DNA of 64,000 nt from Lampris incognitus (Eukaryota; Chordata; Actinopteri; Lampriformes; Lampridae). Location of the stretch: assembly GCF_029633865.1 (NCBI RefSeq), contig NC_079222.1, positions 34,694,348 to 34,758,347 on the forward strand. The letters are read 5' to 3'. The notes beneath the pieces were generated by a model, which saw nothing but the letters and a program-made list of their open reading frames with translations, was not told the DNA's origin and searched no databases. The position numbers and the translations under genes are program-made. This document shows positions 34,765 through 47,252 of this stretch, piece after piece. How positions within the stretch are numbered: position 1 is the first letter of the stretch; each line of letters opens with the position of its first letter.

Positions 34765-35193
34765 TCTATCCATTATCCAAATGGCTTTTCCTGCTCTCAG
34801 GGTCGCTGGGATGCTGGAACCTATGCCAGCAGTCATTGGGCGACAGGCGGGGAGAAACCTTGGATAGGCCGCCAGACTGTCACAGGGCCAACACACACAC
34901 ACACACATTCACACCGAGGGACAATTTAGTACGGCCGATTCACCTGACCTACATGTCTTTGGACTGTGGGAGGAAAGCGGAGCACCCGGAGGAAAACCCA
35001 TGTAGACACGGGGAGAACATGCAGACTCCACACAGAGGACGACCTTCTTGCTGTGAGGCAACAGTGCTAACAACTGGGCCACTGTGCTGCTTATTGTAGA
35101 AAGGTAACTCGCTGTCCCTGGGTGGGCTCCAACCAACAAATCTTCAGTTAACAGCCGAACGCGCTAACCAATTGCGCCACAGAGACAAGTCGC
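34765..35193 (-). mobile_element. Chimeric retroposon: tRNA-Asn joined to SINE-B1 copy f
   Basis: On the minus strand the unit reads: 7-nt leader GCGACTT, tRNA-Asn, a short spacer of about 23 nt, then a SINE-B1 up to its GGATAATGG tail. The whole unit, not the SINE alone, is bounded by the exact 13-bp TSD TACATAGCTTTCA (34752-34764 and 35194-35206). The SINE-B1 part lacks the segment that carries the B box: AGCAAGAAGGTC jumps directly to GTCCTCTGTG. Confidence 0.82.
35113..35186 (-). tRNA. tRNA-Asn (anticodon GTT), probably a retroposed pseudogene
   Basis: Minus strand: acceptor GTCTCTG pairs with CAGGGAC over 7 bp (one G-U), D arm GCGCAATTGGTTAGCGC, anticodon loop CTGTTAA with anticodon GTT, T arm ending CCACC. 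The T loop reads TTGGAGC instead of TTCGAGC, so the B box is damaged, and one T-stem pair is lost. Sequence is otherwise that of vertebrate tRNA-Asn. Position inside one TSD with a SINE shows it arrived by retroposition. Confidence 0.75.
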
Positions 35194-35594
35194 TACATAG
35201 CTTTCAGTATGGCTTTATCTTGAGGTTTTCTGACCAAAATCCAATTTTTTTCCAAACGGGGCTTTTTAGATTGTTAGGAATGAAAATCACCCTCTCTGCG
35301 GCTGAGTTGGGTAGTGAACTCTCTGCTATCTTTACCACACGGTTGTTGCTGAATTATTCCCTCGTTTCAGCTTGACCTAAATTTCAACCAACGAAAGTGA
35401 CGTTGTGTGACTCCTGTCCGTCATGCAGCGTGTTCAGTGCAGCGGCCAAGGCCCTCGCGAGCCGCGGTAGTGCTGCTTTTTTTCTCTTCCACAAATGAAT
35501 ATTAATTTTCACACTGGAATGTATGTTTTTTTTTTAACAATTCGGTTATACATTCGAATTTGGAATATTCATTGACAGCCCTAGTGGAATACTT

Positions 35595-36118
35595 GCACTC
35601 CTTCACTTGAGGCAACAACCCATCCCTGAGATGGAAGGCAAAGCTCTCAATTTACCAGTCAATCTTCGTTCCAACCCTCACCTATGGTCATGAGCTTTGG
35701 GTAGTGACCGAAAGGGTGACATCGTGTATACAAGCAGCTAAAACAAGTTTCCGCCGTAGGGTGTCTGGGCTCAGCCTTAGCGATAGGGTGAGGACCTCGG
35801 ACATCCGGAGGGAGCTTGGAGAAGGAGCCGCTGCTCCTTCGCGTAGAAAGGAGCCAGTTGAGGTGGTTTGGGCATCTGATTAGGGTGCCTGCTGGGCACC
35901 TTCCTTTGGAGGTTTTCTGGGCACTTCCAACTGGGAGGAGACCCCGGGACCCAGAACTCGCTGGAAGGACTACATGTCCTTTCTGGCCTGGGAACACCTT
36001 GGGATCCTCCAGGAGGAGCTGGAGGGGGTTACTTGGGAAAGGGACATCTTGAGTGCCCTACTTAGCTTGCTGCCACCGCAATCTGACGCCGGAGAAGTGG
36101 CTGATGATGAGATGAGAG
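35595..36118 (+). mobile_element. LINE ORF2 3' fragment
   Basis: The plus strand codes, in several frames, for LSIYQSIFVPTLTYGHEL-like, LRWFGHLIRVPAGHLPLEVF and the terminal LLPPQSDAGEVADDE-like segments. Same family as 50267-50933; more decayed. Confidence 0.78.
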
Positions 36119-37362
36119 ATGACCCGTAGTGGGCAATCAGTTTCACAAGTTGTGTTCTTCACAAGCACATTTCTAGGGTTTTTTTTTCTAGTATCACTGG
36201 TGCTATTAAGGCAAAAAAAAACAAAACATTAATACTTACAATAGATGACAAAGACTGTTTACCAAATATATTTGCCTGTTTTCTTGCGATACATTATATT
36301 TTAGTTATTTTGGTCTGGCAAACTTTTATCGTGATGGCTAAATTTTTCTGTTATCTTGGGATTACCATCTTTGTTTTTTCAAGACAACAGAATAGCTACG
36401 GTCAGTTTATTGGAACAGTATCTGAGGAGTTAGTTGATCCATGTGTCACGTTTTTCTTTAAAGGATAAGCCTAGTGTAGTTATATATTTTTTTGAGGAGA
36501 TTGGAGTTTTTTTTTGAGAAGATTGAAACCTACAGTGATTTTCTCCTACACACCGGTAGCCGCGTTATGGCTAATGTCAGAGGCGGAAACATCATGCAAG
36601 TCATTGAACGCCATTGTATTCCACAAACCAGTTTGATCAGGTCACAGACCTGCATCCTTGTTTTGGCCAACACAACTTATCATTACGAACGATGTGGGCG
36701 TGGCAGTTTTCTCTGAATGCACTCACAGACGGCCACAGCAGTAAGTTTCTCATCTATGTACAAAAGACACTGCGCATGCTCAGGAACTTGGCCCGGGAGT
36801 CGGTATAATTCACTTTTACTCAGTTAGTGGCACCTGCAGAATTGTGTCTTATAGTAGAGTCTTATAGTGTCAGAGTTTTTGGAAATAATATTGAAGTCAT
36901 GAAAAACTGAAATTAAGTTATGAAATCATGTTTTTACCCACTGAAATTGTATATCTTTGGCATAATTATAGCTGAGATATAATTTTAGCAATATTTGTAA
37001 CTATGGAGATTGCATGTCAGTGCTTGAAGTTTGGGTGGGGGGTGTCATTTTTTTTGACCAGCTAAAAGTTACACAGTCTGTTTAGAGACCGTTGTTCAAA
37101 ATGCCCCCCAGATAGATATTTTGATATACTGCGGCAGTAAATGTCAAAGCGTTGCACCCTCATGAACATACCCCAAATTCAAATTCTTCCTTCCCGACTC
37201 AGTGAGAATGTAATGTTACAAATGGAGTTATTTCCATAAAGGTCAGTGATGAAATGGTAATTGTTTGAGGACTGGTTTGTCTGTTTGTGTGTAAGAAAGT
37301 TTGTCTGTCCATCCATCCTTAGGGGTTGTAGTGAGGCTTCCACTGATAGTTAACACTGAATG
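36119..37362. other. Unique sequence, presumed intron
   Basis: No gene or complete repeat recognised. Confidence 0.4.
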
Positions 37363-37806
37363 GGGGCATCCGGCTGGCATGGCGGTGTATTTCGTTGCCT
37401 ATCAACACGGGGATCGGCGGTTCGAATCCCCATGTTATCTCCAGCTTGGTCAGGCGTCCCTACAGACACAATTGGCCATGTCTGCGGGTGGGAAGCTGGA
37501 TGTGGATATGTGTCCTGGTCGCTGCACTAGCGCCTCCTTTGGTTGTACGGGCGTCTGTTTTGGGGGGGGGGGGGACTGGGGCAATAGCGTGATCCTCCCA
37601 CGCGCTACGTTCCCGCCGGCGAAACTCCTCACTGTCAGGGGAAAAGAAGCGGCTGGCGACTCCACATGTATCGGAGAAAGCATGTGGTAGACTGCAGCCC
37701 TTCCCGGATCGGCAGAGGGGGTGGAGCAGCGACCGGAACAGCTCAGAAAATAGGGTAATAGCCAAGTACAATGGGGAAAAAACGGGGAACCCCCCCCCCC
37801 AAAAAA
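37363..37806 (+). mobile_element. SINE-A copy 10, full length
   Basis: Head GGGGCATCCGGCTGGCATGG, B box GGTTCGAATCC, tail GGGAAAAAACGGGG and an A run. TSD AACACTGAATG at 37352-37362 and 37807-37817. Confidence 0.9.
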
Positions 37807-38317
37807 AACACTGAATGATATGACCTTCTGTGGGCAAGGGGTGTCATGTACATCCAAGCAAAGGTCATGGAAAATGTCCTTGAAAAGCCGTGCTAAATAA
37901 CTTCTTGAAACGAGTGGGAACCCTGACTAACTTCAACCCCACCAAGTCGCATGTGCGCACACAAACACAGATCAGGTTATCATCACAATCTGAAAAAGAC
38001 AAGAGCAGGCACACAACTGAAAATTAAGTTATCAACCAAGTTATTTATGCCCTGACATATGACTCCAGGCCTGCACTCATGAGCCTGGTGAGATAGTAAG
38101 TTACAGTGCTGACCAGGAGAAAATAGTTATATTTTATCCTGAGATAACAGAAAAAATATTACACTATCTCAAGAAATCTGAGCCAGATATATTTGCGAGA
38201 CCACAGCCTTGCATTGTTCTGCAAATAATGCGTTCTGTTCAAATCAATTATTTAATTAATGCCATGTCGATCAATCCCTGCTGTATGCGATCGAGGCTGA
38301 TTATCACATTGAATATG

Positions 38318-38319
<2 letters not shown>

Positions 38320-38356
<37 letters not shown>
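38320..38356. repeat. (CA)n microsatellite
   Basis: About 18 CA units. Confidence 0.95.
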
Positions 38357-38361
<5 letters not shown>

Positions 38362-38494
38362 AGTGCAAATAAAATACAATAAGCTAAAGTTTGTGTGCAG
38401 GGAAGTGACAGTGGCTAAGTGTCAGTGCTTGCAGTTTTTGGTATGTATACACAGTGTAAGTCATCTATGTTGTTGTTATATAGTGTTACTAAGT

Positions 38495-38950
38495 ACCCTT
38501 ATTGCCTGGGGCAAGAAACTCCTTGAGTCTCAGTGTTGGGCTTGTGGCTGCAGAGGCGTCTGACTGACCTCAGCGGCTGAAACAGTCCATTATTTGGATG
38601 GTGGGGATGCGTAATAATCCTTTTAGCCCTGGTCCTGCACTGCATGGTGTAGAAGTCCTGTAAGGAGGTGGTCCCGGTGTTACTCTCAGCCGACTCTACC
38701 ACTCTCTGCAGCGCTTTTTGGTCTTGAGGTACAGTTCCCATACCAGTTCCCATACAATGCGCCCTGCCAGGATGCTGTCAGTGGCACCAGAGTAAAAGGT
38801 TTTCTGGATCCGTGGTGAGACACTGAACTTCAGTTGCTTTAGGTGATAAAGACGCTGCCTTGTTTTTTTCACCATAACGGCCATATGCCGTGTCCATGTT
38901 ATGTCCTCTGTGATTTTAACACTGAGGTAATGGAAACTTGAAATGATGAA
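38495..38950 (-). mobile_element. Rex1-like LINE 3' fragment
   Basis: The minus strand codes for VKITEDITWTRHMAVMVKKT, RQRLYHLKQLKF, then DQKALQRVVESAESNTGTTS and CRTRAKRIITHPHHPNNGLF in a second frame: the C-terminal part of a Rex1/L2-type ORF2. 5'-truncated, with at least two frameshifts. Confidence 0.78.
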
Positions 38951-40474
38951 GCTGCTGCAAGGCCCCAGCAGCACACAACCGTACACTTCTTTAAAAAAAT
39001 TGTTGAGTATGTTTTCATGCAAACAAGAGATTTCATTATTAGAAGTTATCAATTTGTGCCACTGTTTTGATTATTGAGTACACAGGGATATTGCTAATGT
39101 GATTGATAATCACGTTTACTACATGATTCTCTGCATAATCACCCTATGCGCCACAGAAAAGATATATTGGCTGCTTCTTTTATCTGTCCGCCTTTAAGAC
39201 CGTCCAATGGATTTCTGTTTTATTTTTGGTGTTGCTACAAAATCAGCTGGCAATAACAACTGAAGGTACATGATGTCATCAGTTCGTCGTATTCAGTCTA
39301 GATCTAGCGACTTGTTCCTACTCAGTTGTTATCGGAACGGCTGGTCTGCATGGGCTAGCAGTTATGTGTCAATGCCCTCCTGCTTTCCAACCATCTATGG
39401 ACTCTAATTTGCTGTCCTTGACGATATCACAACACTTATTTTTGATGTTAAATCTTTCGCGTCACCAGCTAGAATGGCACTAATTTAAAAAAAAATTAAT
39501 TAAATGCAACAAAATACTGAAACATTCAGTACGTGTCCAATGAGGTAAATAGTGCACACCTAGGTTATTTAAGGATGCAGGTGGGCACAATAAGGGGAAA
39601 AAAATATTGCTGATATGTCGCTTTCATAAATACCGCTCTGTAAACATTTTTAAAGGCAAATGCAGAAGTCCAAAATGTCCCTCCAATTTTCGGGGGGTGC
39701 CAGTCTCAACAACTATCTGCACTGTCAATCACAAAAGTGTCTCCGCACTTCCAGATGACACAGCTGCATGTGGGGCTTTTTTCCAGTCTGCTGGGAAACA
39801 AACTTCTTGCAATGAAACCAGAACAGAAACAAATAGAAGAACTTCTTGCAGCATTAAAACAATGAGCATTTGTGACAAAATTAATCACTGGATTTGTGAA
39901 AATTTGTGAAGCTTGTGCCAATTCTTCACCTCGAGACAACTGAGCCATTGTATGTGAAGACTAGTTGCATGCGGGTCTGTTTCTCTGACTGTACCATTTC
40001 AGAACTGACTGCTCCTAAACATCATGTCAAGGCAGCTGTCTGTGGTTAGTCATTTTAAAATGTCAGTGAAAAGATCTTTTCTGGTCAAAGCAGGCTGCTC
40101 TTGCACTTGTTAAAGAAACAGTGTGGCTCAGACTTTATGCCAGTGGTCTAAAGTCTGGCTGCCAAGCGAGACTGTGCTACATGATGGTAGAGAATGGCAA
40201 GCAGACAATAACGCAGCTCATTATGCCTCTTTATAATCTTTAAAACTATAAATAGGAAACAGGATATAGTATATGTAAAAAGGCTTCCTGTGGGACTCTG
40301 TGTACATGACCCAAACATCCACTTGAGCCTAAATATGGCTTTTAATGATGTTTCGGATGTAATTTTGCAATATATCATTTGTTGTGGCTGAGGTATGTGT
40401 TTGCAGCCAGAGGTGAGCTGAATTTTTAGCTAGCTAGCAAGGAAAGGTTAGCAATCACAGCACAGTGATTTTTT
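38951..40474. other. No recognised gene
   Basis: Contains a short frame at 39812-39964 with two in-frame TGA codons (residues MKPEQKQIEELLAALKQ, then AFVTKLITGFVKICEACANS). It looks like decayed coding sequence but I cannot assign it. Confidence 0.35.
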
Positions 40475-40830
40475 TTTCTGAGATAATTTATTGATCCCTG
40501 TAGGGACATTATGCACTGCATTTAACCCATCCTAGCTGTGTAGCTAGGAGCAGTGGGCAGCCACCGTGCAACACCCGGGGACCAACTCCACCTCGTCTTG
40601 CAATGCCTCAGTCAAGGGCACAGACAGGTGTATTAACCCTAACATGCATGTGTTTTCTGATGGTGGTGGAAACCGGAGAAAACCCACTGCAGACACGGGG
40701 AGAACATGCAAACTCCACACAGAAAACGACCTGGGATGACCCCCCCAAGGTTGGACAACTCCGGAATTCGAACCCAAAACCTTCTTGCTGTTAGGCGACA
40801 GCACTAACCACTGCGCCACCGTGCCATTTT
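40475..40830 (-). mobile_element. SINE-B2 copy g
   Basis: Minus orientation; ATTTATTGATCCCTGTAGGG at the left, GAGCAGTGGGCAGCC block, inverted B box GGAATTCGAACCC, ACCGTGCC right end. Confidence 0.88.
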
Positions 40831-41910
40831 GAGTCGAAATTTGAATTTCAATTGAATATACGAATTTGAAAGAATAATAACATTTTAAGCCATTTGAAAA
40901 GTAAGAGCAGCAAACCTCGATCTGCATCAAACAAGGCCTTTTCAAAAATGGGCCAGACGTAGCCATTGTGCCAATTTTTGCCAGCAGTGAGCATTTAATG
41001 CTGGAATATTCCAAAATTTAAAGTAGCATTATTCCATTTTAGCTAGTGAGTTATCTGAAAGTCAAGGGCCCCAGCATCTACTCTGTAGCAGATATGAAAT
41101 AGTAGCAGTTTGTGAACAGGTCCCTCACATATTTCCCCAAATTGTTAAGCGTTGTCGTCCGTCTGCTTAAACATTTACGCAGACTTACGTGGGTCTTTCT
41201 GGTCCTGTGGAAAGATCTTTGTGTTGACCTTTATAGACGCCAGTTTCCATCGCCCCCAGTCAGAATCTTATTCAAGGTAGAAGGCTCCTTGTGATGCATT
41301 TCAAGCGTTTTCGGGTGTGAACTTGCTCAGATGTGGAGGAGAAAGGTAGGACTTGCAAAGCACATTGTGTCCTCGAGCTGAAAAGTTGTATGTAGGTATG
41401 TATGTTTCCAAATAGATTTTTATGTGCATTGGCTGCTTCTGTTTGTTATAAGTCTAATTTCAAGCTCTTTCACTGCAAGGTTGCTCATATATTGTTGTAG
41501 GACTCATTTTGTCTGACATTAAAATAGCTTTATATTTACAAATGTTCAATCCCTTATTCATTAGGCCTTGTTAATTCTAATTGGGTGGAGTAACTTGGTG
41601 ACTGCGATGCTACAAAGGCTTTTCTCAACGCCGCCTGTCTCTTCGGAAATCCGCGTATGCACGCAACGCAGCAAACGTCGATCTCGTGTGTGGATACGCA
41701 AGTGTACTCGGGTACGGAACAACGTTACAAATGTGGAGGCTGACTGGCAGAGTGGGGGCAATTGTACGAAGCAATCGTATCTAATGTAAAAACACTTCTG
41801 CAAAACAAGACATGTAGTAACACACTTGCTGTATGTAGTCGTAAAGGTGTGCCTCTTTTAAAAAGAGACGCTACACACATGTCCACTTTCCTTTAAAACT
41901 AATTTGAATA
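40831..41910. other. No recognised gene
   Basis: Two reading frames on opposite strands at 41561-41803 (about 75-80 codons) show no recognisable domain; nothing else is supported. Confidence 0.35.
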
Positions 41911-41913
41911 AGG

Positions 41914-42105
41914 TAGTCCGGGTAGCGTAGCGGTCTATTATGTTGCCTACCAACAAGGAGATCGCTGGTTCGAATCCCCGTGTTACCTCCAGCTTGGTTG
42001 GGCGTCCCTACAGACGCAATTGGCCTGTATCTGCAGGTGTTAAGCTGGATGTGGGTATGTGTCCTGGTCGCTGCACTAGCGCCTCCTCTGGTCGGCCGGG
42101 GCTGG
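41914..42105 (+). mobile_element. SINE-A copy 11, 3'-truncated
   Basis: GTCCGGGTAGCGTAGCGG head and B box GGTTCGAATCC, stopping after GGTCGGCCGGGGC. It is followed by a GAGATGGAAACGGATGATCC ... GGAGCAGCC tail seen at the end of other fish repeats, then (AGT)n. Confidence 0.85.
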
Positions 42106-42902
42106 GGGGAATGAGATGCGGAGGACAGGAAGAGATGGAAACGGATGATCCGCTGTGGCGACCCCTAACAGGAGCAGCCAAAAGTAGTAGTAATATAATA
42201 GCTTAACCTTTATTATTTACTCCTGTTCTACCTTGTGATTTCACTTTTTTTTTGAATAGTGTTTATTCCAGTAATATGAGTTCCCCTAGCTTTAAGTGAA
42301 AAAATGTTGTAATACTTGTTTTTTCCCTGTATCAGCAAGGTCAACCTGGGACACCAGGTTGACTGTATACTGTAGCTCAGGAGATCCCAGAATTTGTCAT
42401 GCTGTGACTCACCTGTGGAGTTACACTTTGGCCCGGGACCTCCCACAATATCTATGCCATGCGATAAGCAGTAAATCCTCATTATCTGTCAAAAAGCGAG
42501 ATAATTAGCAATCCTCTATATTTGATTCATCAGTGCAATATTCTTCTTTTCAGTCTTCACTGGTGGATTACAAATGACCAAGAGAAACAGACAAGGCATG
42601 TTGACTTTAAACATTACACTGCTGATATTTTGGAATATAGTTAAGTAATTGCATTGACCCAACTCAAATTATCGGGTGGGATATATATATATATATATAA
42701 AATTCTGTCTCCAAGCATGCCGCAACCCTCCTGGCCCCCTGCGACCTCATAGTTTGAAAACCACTGCTGTAGATCATTTGATGTATTCCTCCAACATACT
42801 TGAACTGCTCAAGAGACACATGATTTAAGGTGTAGAGGGTGTAAATACCAATATTTAACTTGGCCAGCGTGCCATGAGGATGTTGGAACATGCAGAATAA
42901 GG

Positions 42903-43332
42903 GGTGTCCGGGTAGCATGGCGGTCTATTCCGTTGCCTACCAACACGGGGATAGCCGGTTCGAATCCTAGTGTTACCTCTGGCTTGGTCGAGTGTCCCTA
43001 CGGATGCAATTGACCATGTCTGTGGGTGGGAAGCCGGACGTGGATGTGTGCCCTAGCACCTCCTCTGGTCGGTCGGGGCGCCTGTTCAGGGGGGAGGGGG
43101 AATTGGAGGCAATAGCGTGATGCTACGTCCCCCTGGTGAAACTCCTCACTGTCAGGTGAAAAGAAGCGGCTGGCGACTCCACGTGTTGGAGGAGGCATGT
43201 GGTAGTCTGCAGCCCTCTGCTACAGCCCCTTGGGATGGCTCGAAAGAGTAGGGTAATTGGCCAAGTACAACAGGGGAGAAAAAGTGGGGGGGGGGATACA
43301 AAAAAAAAGGAAGAAGGAAAAAAATCAAAAGA
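42903..43332 (+). mobile_element. SINE-A copy 12, full length
   Basis: Head GGTGTCCGGGTAGCATGG, B box GGTTCGAATCC, tail GGGGAGAAAAAGTGGGG. TSD AACATGCAGAATAAGG at 42887-42902 and 43333-43348. Confidence 0.9.
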
Positions 43333-43348
43333 AACATGCAGAATAAGG

Positions 43349-44453
43349 AGAATTTAATATATTTGTAAGGGTGAGATGACGTACTGATGTGGCAAAGAAA
43401 AAAAAAGTTCATTTCTAAAGTGTAGTCATGCAACACTTGGGAAAATTCTATTATGTCTTTGTCGTCAACTAAATCAGGAGGTTCGAGCCCCTGGTCAGCT
43501 GAAGACATGGAGAATAACATAAGCTGACTCATTGTGACTGAGGAATTCTTCTCTCCGTTCCCCAGGTCTGTGCAGGTCAACTAAGTTATCCAGATTACGC
43601 AAGACAACAGAACGGCATCGGTGCTGAGTCTGTCCCAGTTTCTGCTGATTTAAAACGTCTCCACGCTGCCTCAACTTGTACGAGGTGGGAAGCTGCAGCA
43701 GTAGCTCGCTGAGGGTTGTGAAACACTTTTTCTTCTTTTGTGTCAGGGGCATATGAGTGAAGGGAAATGAGCAATTCAAAACCTTTCATTTTCAGTACTT
43801 TACTACTGCATCGGGCCAGCTTTATACAGTGGGCTACAAAGAAGAGATCGATTCCTTTGAGGGCCGGAACATATTTCATGGATTTTTAGTTGGGCCGATA
43901 CCAAAGTTGGATGGAAAGTTGGGGTGAGTTTAGCCCGTATTTTTCTGTTCAACTGAAAAGAAGTGATACTTCACACATAACACACATGGGAAACGGAAAG
44001 AGTGATTGAGGAGGGAGCCAATATGCTTTGTGTTTTGAGAGGATTTTCCAGGTGGTATTCAATATTCAACCAGCGGTAAAATGTCTAATCTATGTCTGAC
44101 TCAAAGAAATTTTATCATTTGCAAACCAGAAATGTCCACATTGAATAACAGGAATGAATTGGCCAGCAGTTGCAGACACAGATATAAACATCTATTTTGT
44201 AATTATAAATAGATAATGCCAATAGACAAATACCATTAACTTTGTATGCAAACCCCCCTCCTACTGGATGGTTAGGGATCACGTCTTTTAATGTAGGCAC
44301 CTCCCCCTTCCCCATGGACGTTGTGCACATGATGTGCATGACGAGGCAGTAAATGGTATGTTCTTTCCCGTGTGACTTTATTGACAGCTGATGATTGCTT
44401 ACGGCATGAAACAGGCTTGTACTGTCTCATAAAGAATTTACTTGACTCACTGG

Positions 44454-44458
<5 letters not shown>
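43349..44458. other. No recognised gene
   Basis: Minus-strand frames at 43495-43879 have no recognisable domain. No repeat family identified. Confidence 0.35.
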
Positions 44459-44498
<40 letters not shown>

Positions 44499-44627
44499 AC
44501 ACGGATGCAAGGGGAAAAGTTTTAATGCGTTGCAGTATATACATATATACTTATATATACATACATATATATATACATATATACTGCAATGTGTGTGTGT
44601 ATGTATACATATACATATATATTCATG

Positions 44628-44701
<74 letters not shown>

Positions 44702-44702
44702 T
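44459..44702. repeat. (TA)n and (GATA)n microsatellites
   Basis: TA run at 44459-44496, mixed TACATA units, then about 18 GATA units at 44627-44702. Confidence 0.95.
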
Positions 44703-45593
44703 CAAATTTGGAGAAATTCTGAGGATCCACTTCCTAATTGAATGAACTTTGAATGAACCGAGGGACCCAGACCTGAACATGTGGTTGTGTAGACTGATCA
44801 AACTATATCGTCTGAATGGCAGTGTTTTCCTACATCTTGACCTGTTTTTTTCCCATTGATTTGTGATTTTTTTTTTCTCATCCTAAAAAAAAATCAATAT
44901 GCAAAATAGAGTAGACGGCTTGATCCATTTTGTTCAGAGGTTTTGCCTGACCTGGAAAGATGCCGGTTCAGTATTGTGGAATTATTATGCGGTGACAGAG
45001 AGGGTGTTTGTATTAACTGGCCAGTAGTGTTGCTTATGTTGATATGTTAGTCTTGGTGCATTTGTCAGGCCAAACAGTTTAATGCTCTAATCACAGGCCA
45101 TCAGTAGTTTAGACAAGCCACAACTTGGGTGTCCTCTGAATCTGGCCGTGACCTGCTGGTCCTTGGTCCACTACTTTATTCCAACCCAATATGTTGTTGT
45201 ATCCTTCTAATTGAATGTGTTAGTGAATGCCATGCGTCAGTGAATTAAAAGTAAAATAGGATTTAAACGAGACTAGGTTAAAACCTAGTTTAAGGCTGGA
45301 CTGGGACTGCATTTATTAAACGACTTTTTGCACAACTACGTTTAAAAAGCAGCTGTTTTGACATCGGTTCCATGAACAGTTGATGACATTATAGGAAACT
45401 GTTCACGCAGCCACTGAAGAAACTCCCACTCGGCCGTCCGACCAGTGGTGAAACTCACTTACACATTCACTCACTCGCTTGCTAGCTCACTCACTCACTC
45501 ACTCACTCCCTCACTCACGGACACCCGCATGTGTAGGGCTGGCCCTGCTGTTGCGGTCCAGCCAAAACTATGGCCATTTTGTTTGTATCTCTG
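44703..45593. other. No recognised gene
   Basis: Contains a short (CTCA)n run near 45481-45510. A GACTAGGTTAAAACCTAGT motif at about 45271 resembles one at 29143. Confidence 0.4.
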
Positions 45594-46024
45594 AAACCCC
45601 CCCCCTTTTTTTTTCTCCCCAATTGTACTTGGCCAATTACCGCACTCTTCCGAGCCATCCCATCACTGCTCCACCCCCTCTGCCGATCCGGGAGGGCTAC
45701 AGACTACCACATGCCTCCTCCGATACATGTGGAGTCGCCAGCCACTTCTTTTCACCTGACACTGAGGTGTTTCGCCAGGGGGAAGTAGCATGTGGAAGGA
45801 TCACGCTACCCGCCCCCCTCCCCAACAAACAGGCGCTTTGACCGACCAGAGGAGGCGCTAGTGCAGCGGCCAGGACACTACCCACATCCGGCTTCCCACC
45901 CGCAGACACGGCCAATTATGTCTGTCAGGACGCCCGACCAAGCCGGAGGTAACACGGGGATTCGAACCAGAGATCTCCATGTTGGTAGGCAACGGAATAG
46001 AACGCTACGCCACCTGGATGCCCC
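45594..46024 (-). mobile_element. SINE-A copy 13, full length
   Basis: Minus orientation; CTCCCCAATTGTACTTGG at the left, inverted B box GGATTCGAACC and CCACCTGGATGCCCC at the right. Flanks share TCTCTGAAA. Confidence 0.9.
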
Positions 46025-46340
46025 GTGTCTCTGAAAACTTTTTTTAGTCAGTTCAATTATTGCAGGCGAAATGTCAATTTGCATTACATTAAATGGCTCG
46101 TGTATCAGTTGTAACATACATCTCTGTATTCTTTGTCCCTAATGATTTCCTGCTCCTGTGACCCACTTAGAGGAACATCTTTCTGTCTCGCTGCTGGTCA
46201 TCAGCTATGTCCATAAAGCCAAATCCTCCCTCCAACTGAATGCCCATTTCTCAAGGAGAGAGACTATCCAACAAGCATGTTCTATACAAGGAGGTCACAG
46301 ATTTGAAGTGTGATCATCCATGCCTTCTCCCTACATGACT

Positions 46341-46367
46341 GTGCATAGACTAACGGGAGCAGCCGGA

Positions 46368-46395
<28 letters not shown>
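46341..46395. repeat. (AGT)n with GGAGCAGCC tail
   Basis: ACTAACGGGAGCAGCCGGAA followed by about nine AGT units; the same tail type as at about 42120-42195. Confidence 0.75.
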
Positions 46396-46399
<4 letters not shown>

Positions 46400-46425
46400 T
46401 AGTAGACTGTGCATAAACTTTTTTT

Positions 46426-46840
46426 TGGGGGGGGGTCCCTTTTCTCCCCAATTGTACTTGGCCAGTTACCCTATTTTCCGAGCCGTCCCGGTCACTGCTC
46501 CACCCCCTCTGCCAATCTGGGGAGGGCTGCAGACTACCACATGCCTCCTCCGATACATGTGGAGTCGCCAGCTGCTTCTTTTCTGACAGGGAGGGGTTTC
46601 GCCATGGGGACGTAGCGCATGGGAGGATCACACTATTCCTCCCCAGTTCCCCCTCCCCCCTGAACAGGCGCCCTGACCGACCAGTTAGTACAGCGACCAG
46701 GACACACCCACATCCGGCTTCCCGCCCGCAGACGCGGCCAATTGTGTCCGTAGGGATACCTGACCAAGCTGGAGGTAACGCAGGGATTCGAACCGGCGAT
46801 CTTGTGTTGTTAGGCAACAGAATAGACTGCCACACTACCC
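46426..46840 (-). mobile_element. SINE-A copy 14
   Basis: Minus orientation; CTCCCCAATTGTACTTGGCC at the left, inverted B box GGATTCGAACC near the right end. Confidence 0.89.
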
Positions 46841-47252
46841 ACACATGGGCATAGACTAATGTTAATACTGTGTTTGTTTATAGTTGAGTCCCAAATTGGA
46901 CTTGAACATAGCCTCTCAGCAGAGCTGATGTAAAGTTTCATCATGGCATGTGGGTCGTTAGGATCCTTTGTATAAATTATCCAAATTAATGCAGTCAACA
47001 ACAATCGACAAGAACTTTGATTATCGATCTTGGAGAGTTGAGGTACAGTTGACCCTTGTATTTGAAATGGTTATTTAAAACCTTGAAAATGGCTCTCCTA
47101 CCTGAAGATCCCCTACTATTACATTCTGGACATTTAAGGGTACCTGACAAGCCACCAAACCTGAACTGGGCAGTGTTTATTGCTTTCAGCGCTTCCCCCC
47201 AGCACTTCATAGTTTAAGGACCATACTGGCGTAATCTTGACTTTTCACTATT

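Larger units (their letters stand above)
34613..35583. mobile_element. hAT-like non-autonomous element
   Basis: The ends TAGGGCTGGCAA and its partner TTGACAGCCCTA are short inverted repeats typical of some fish hAT families. No transposase is seen. It contains the tRNA-Asn/SINE insertion at 34765-35193. No clear TSD, so limits are tentative. Confidence 0.5.
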
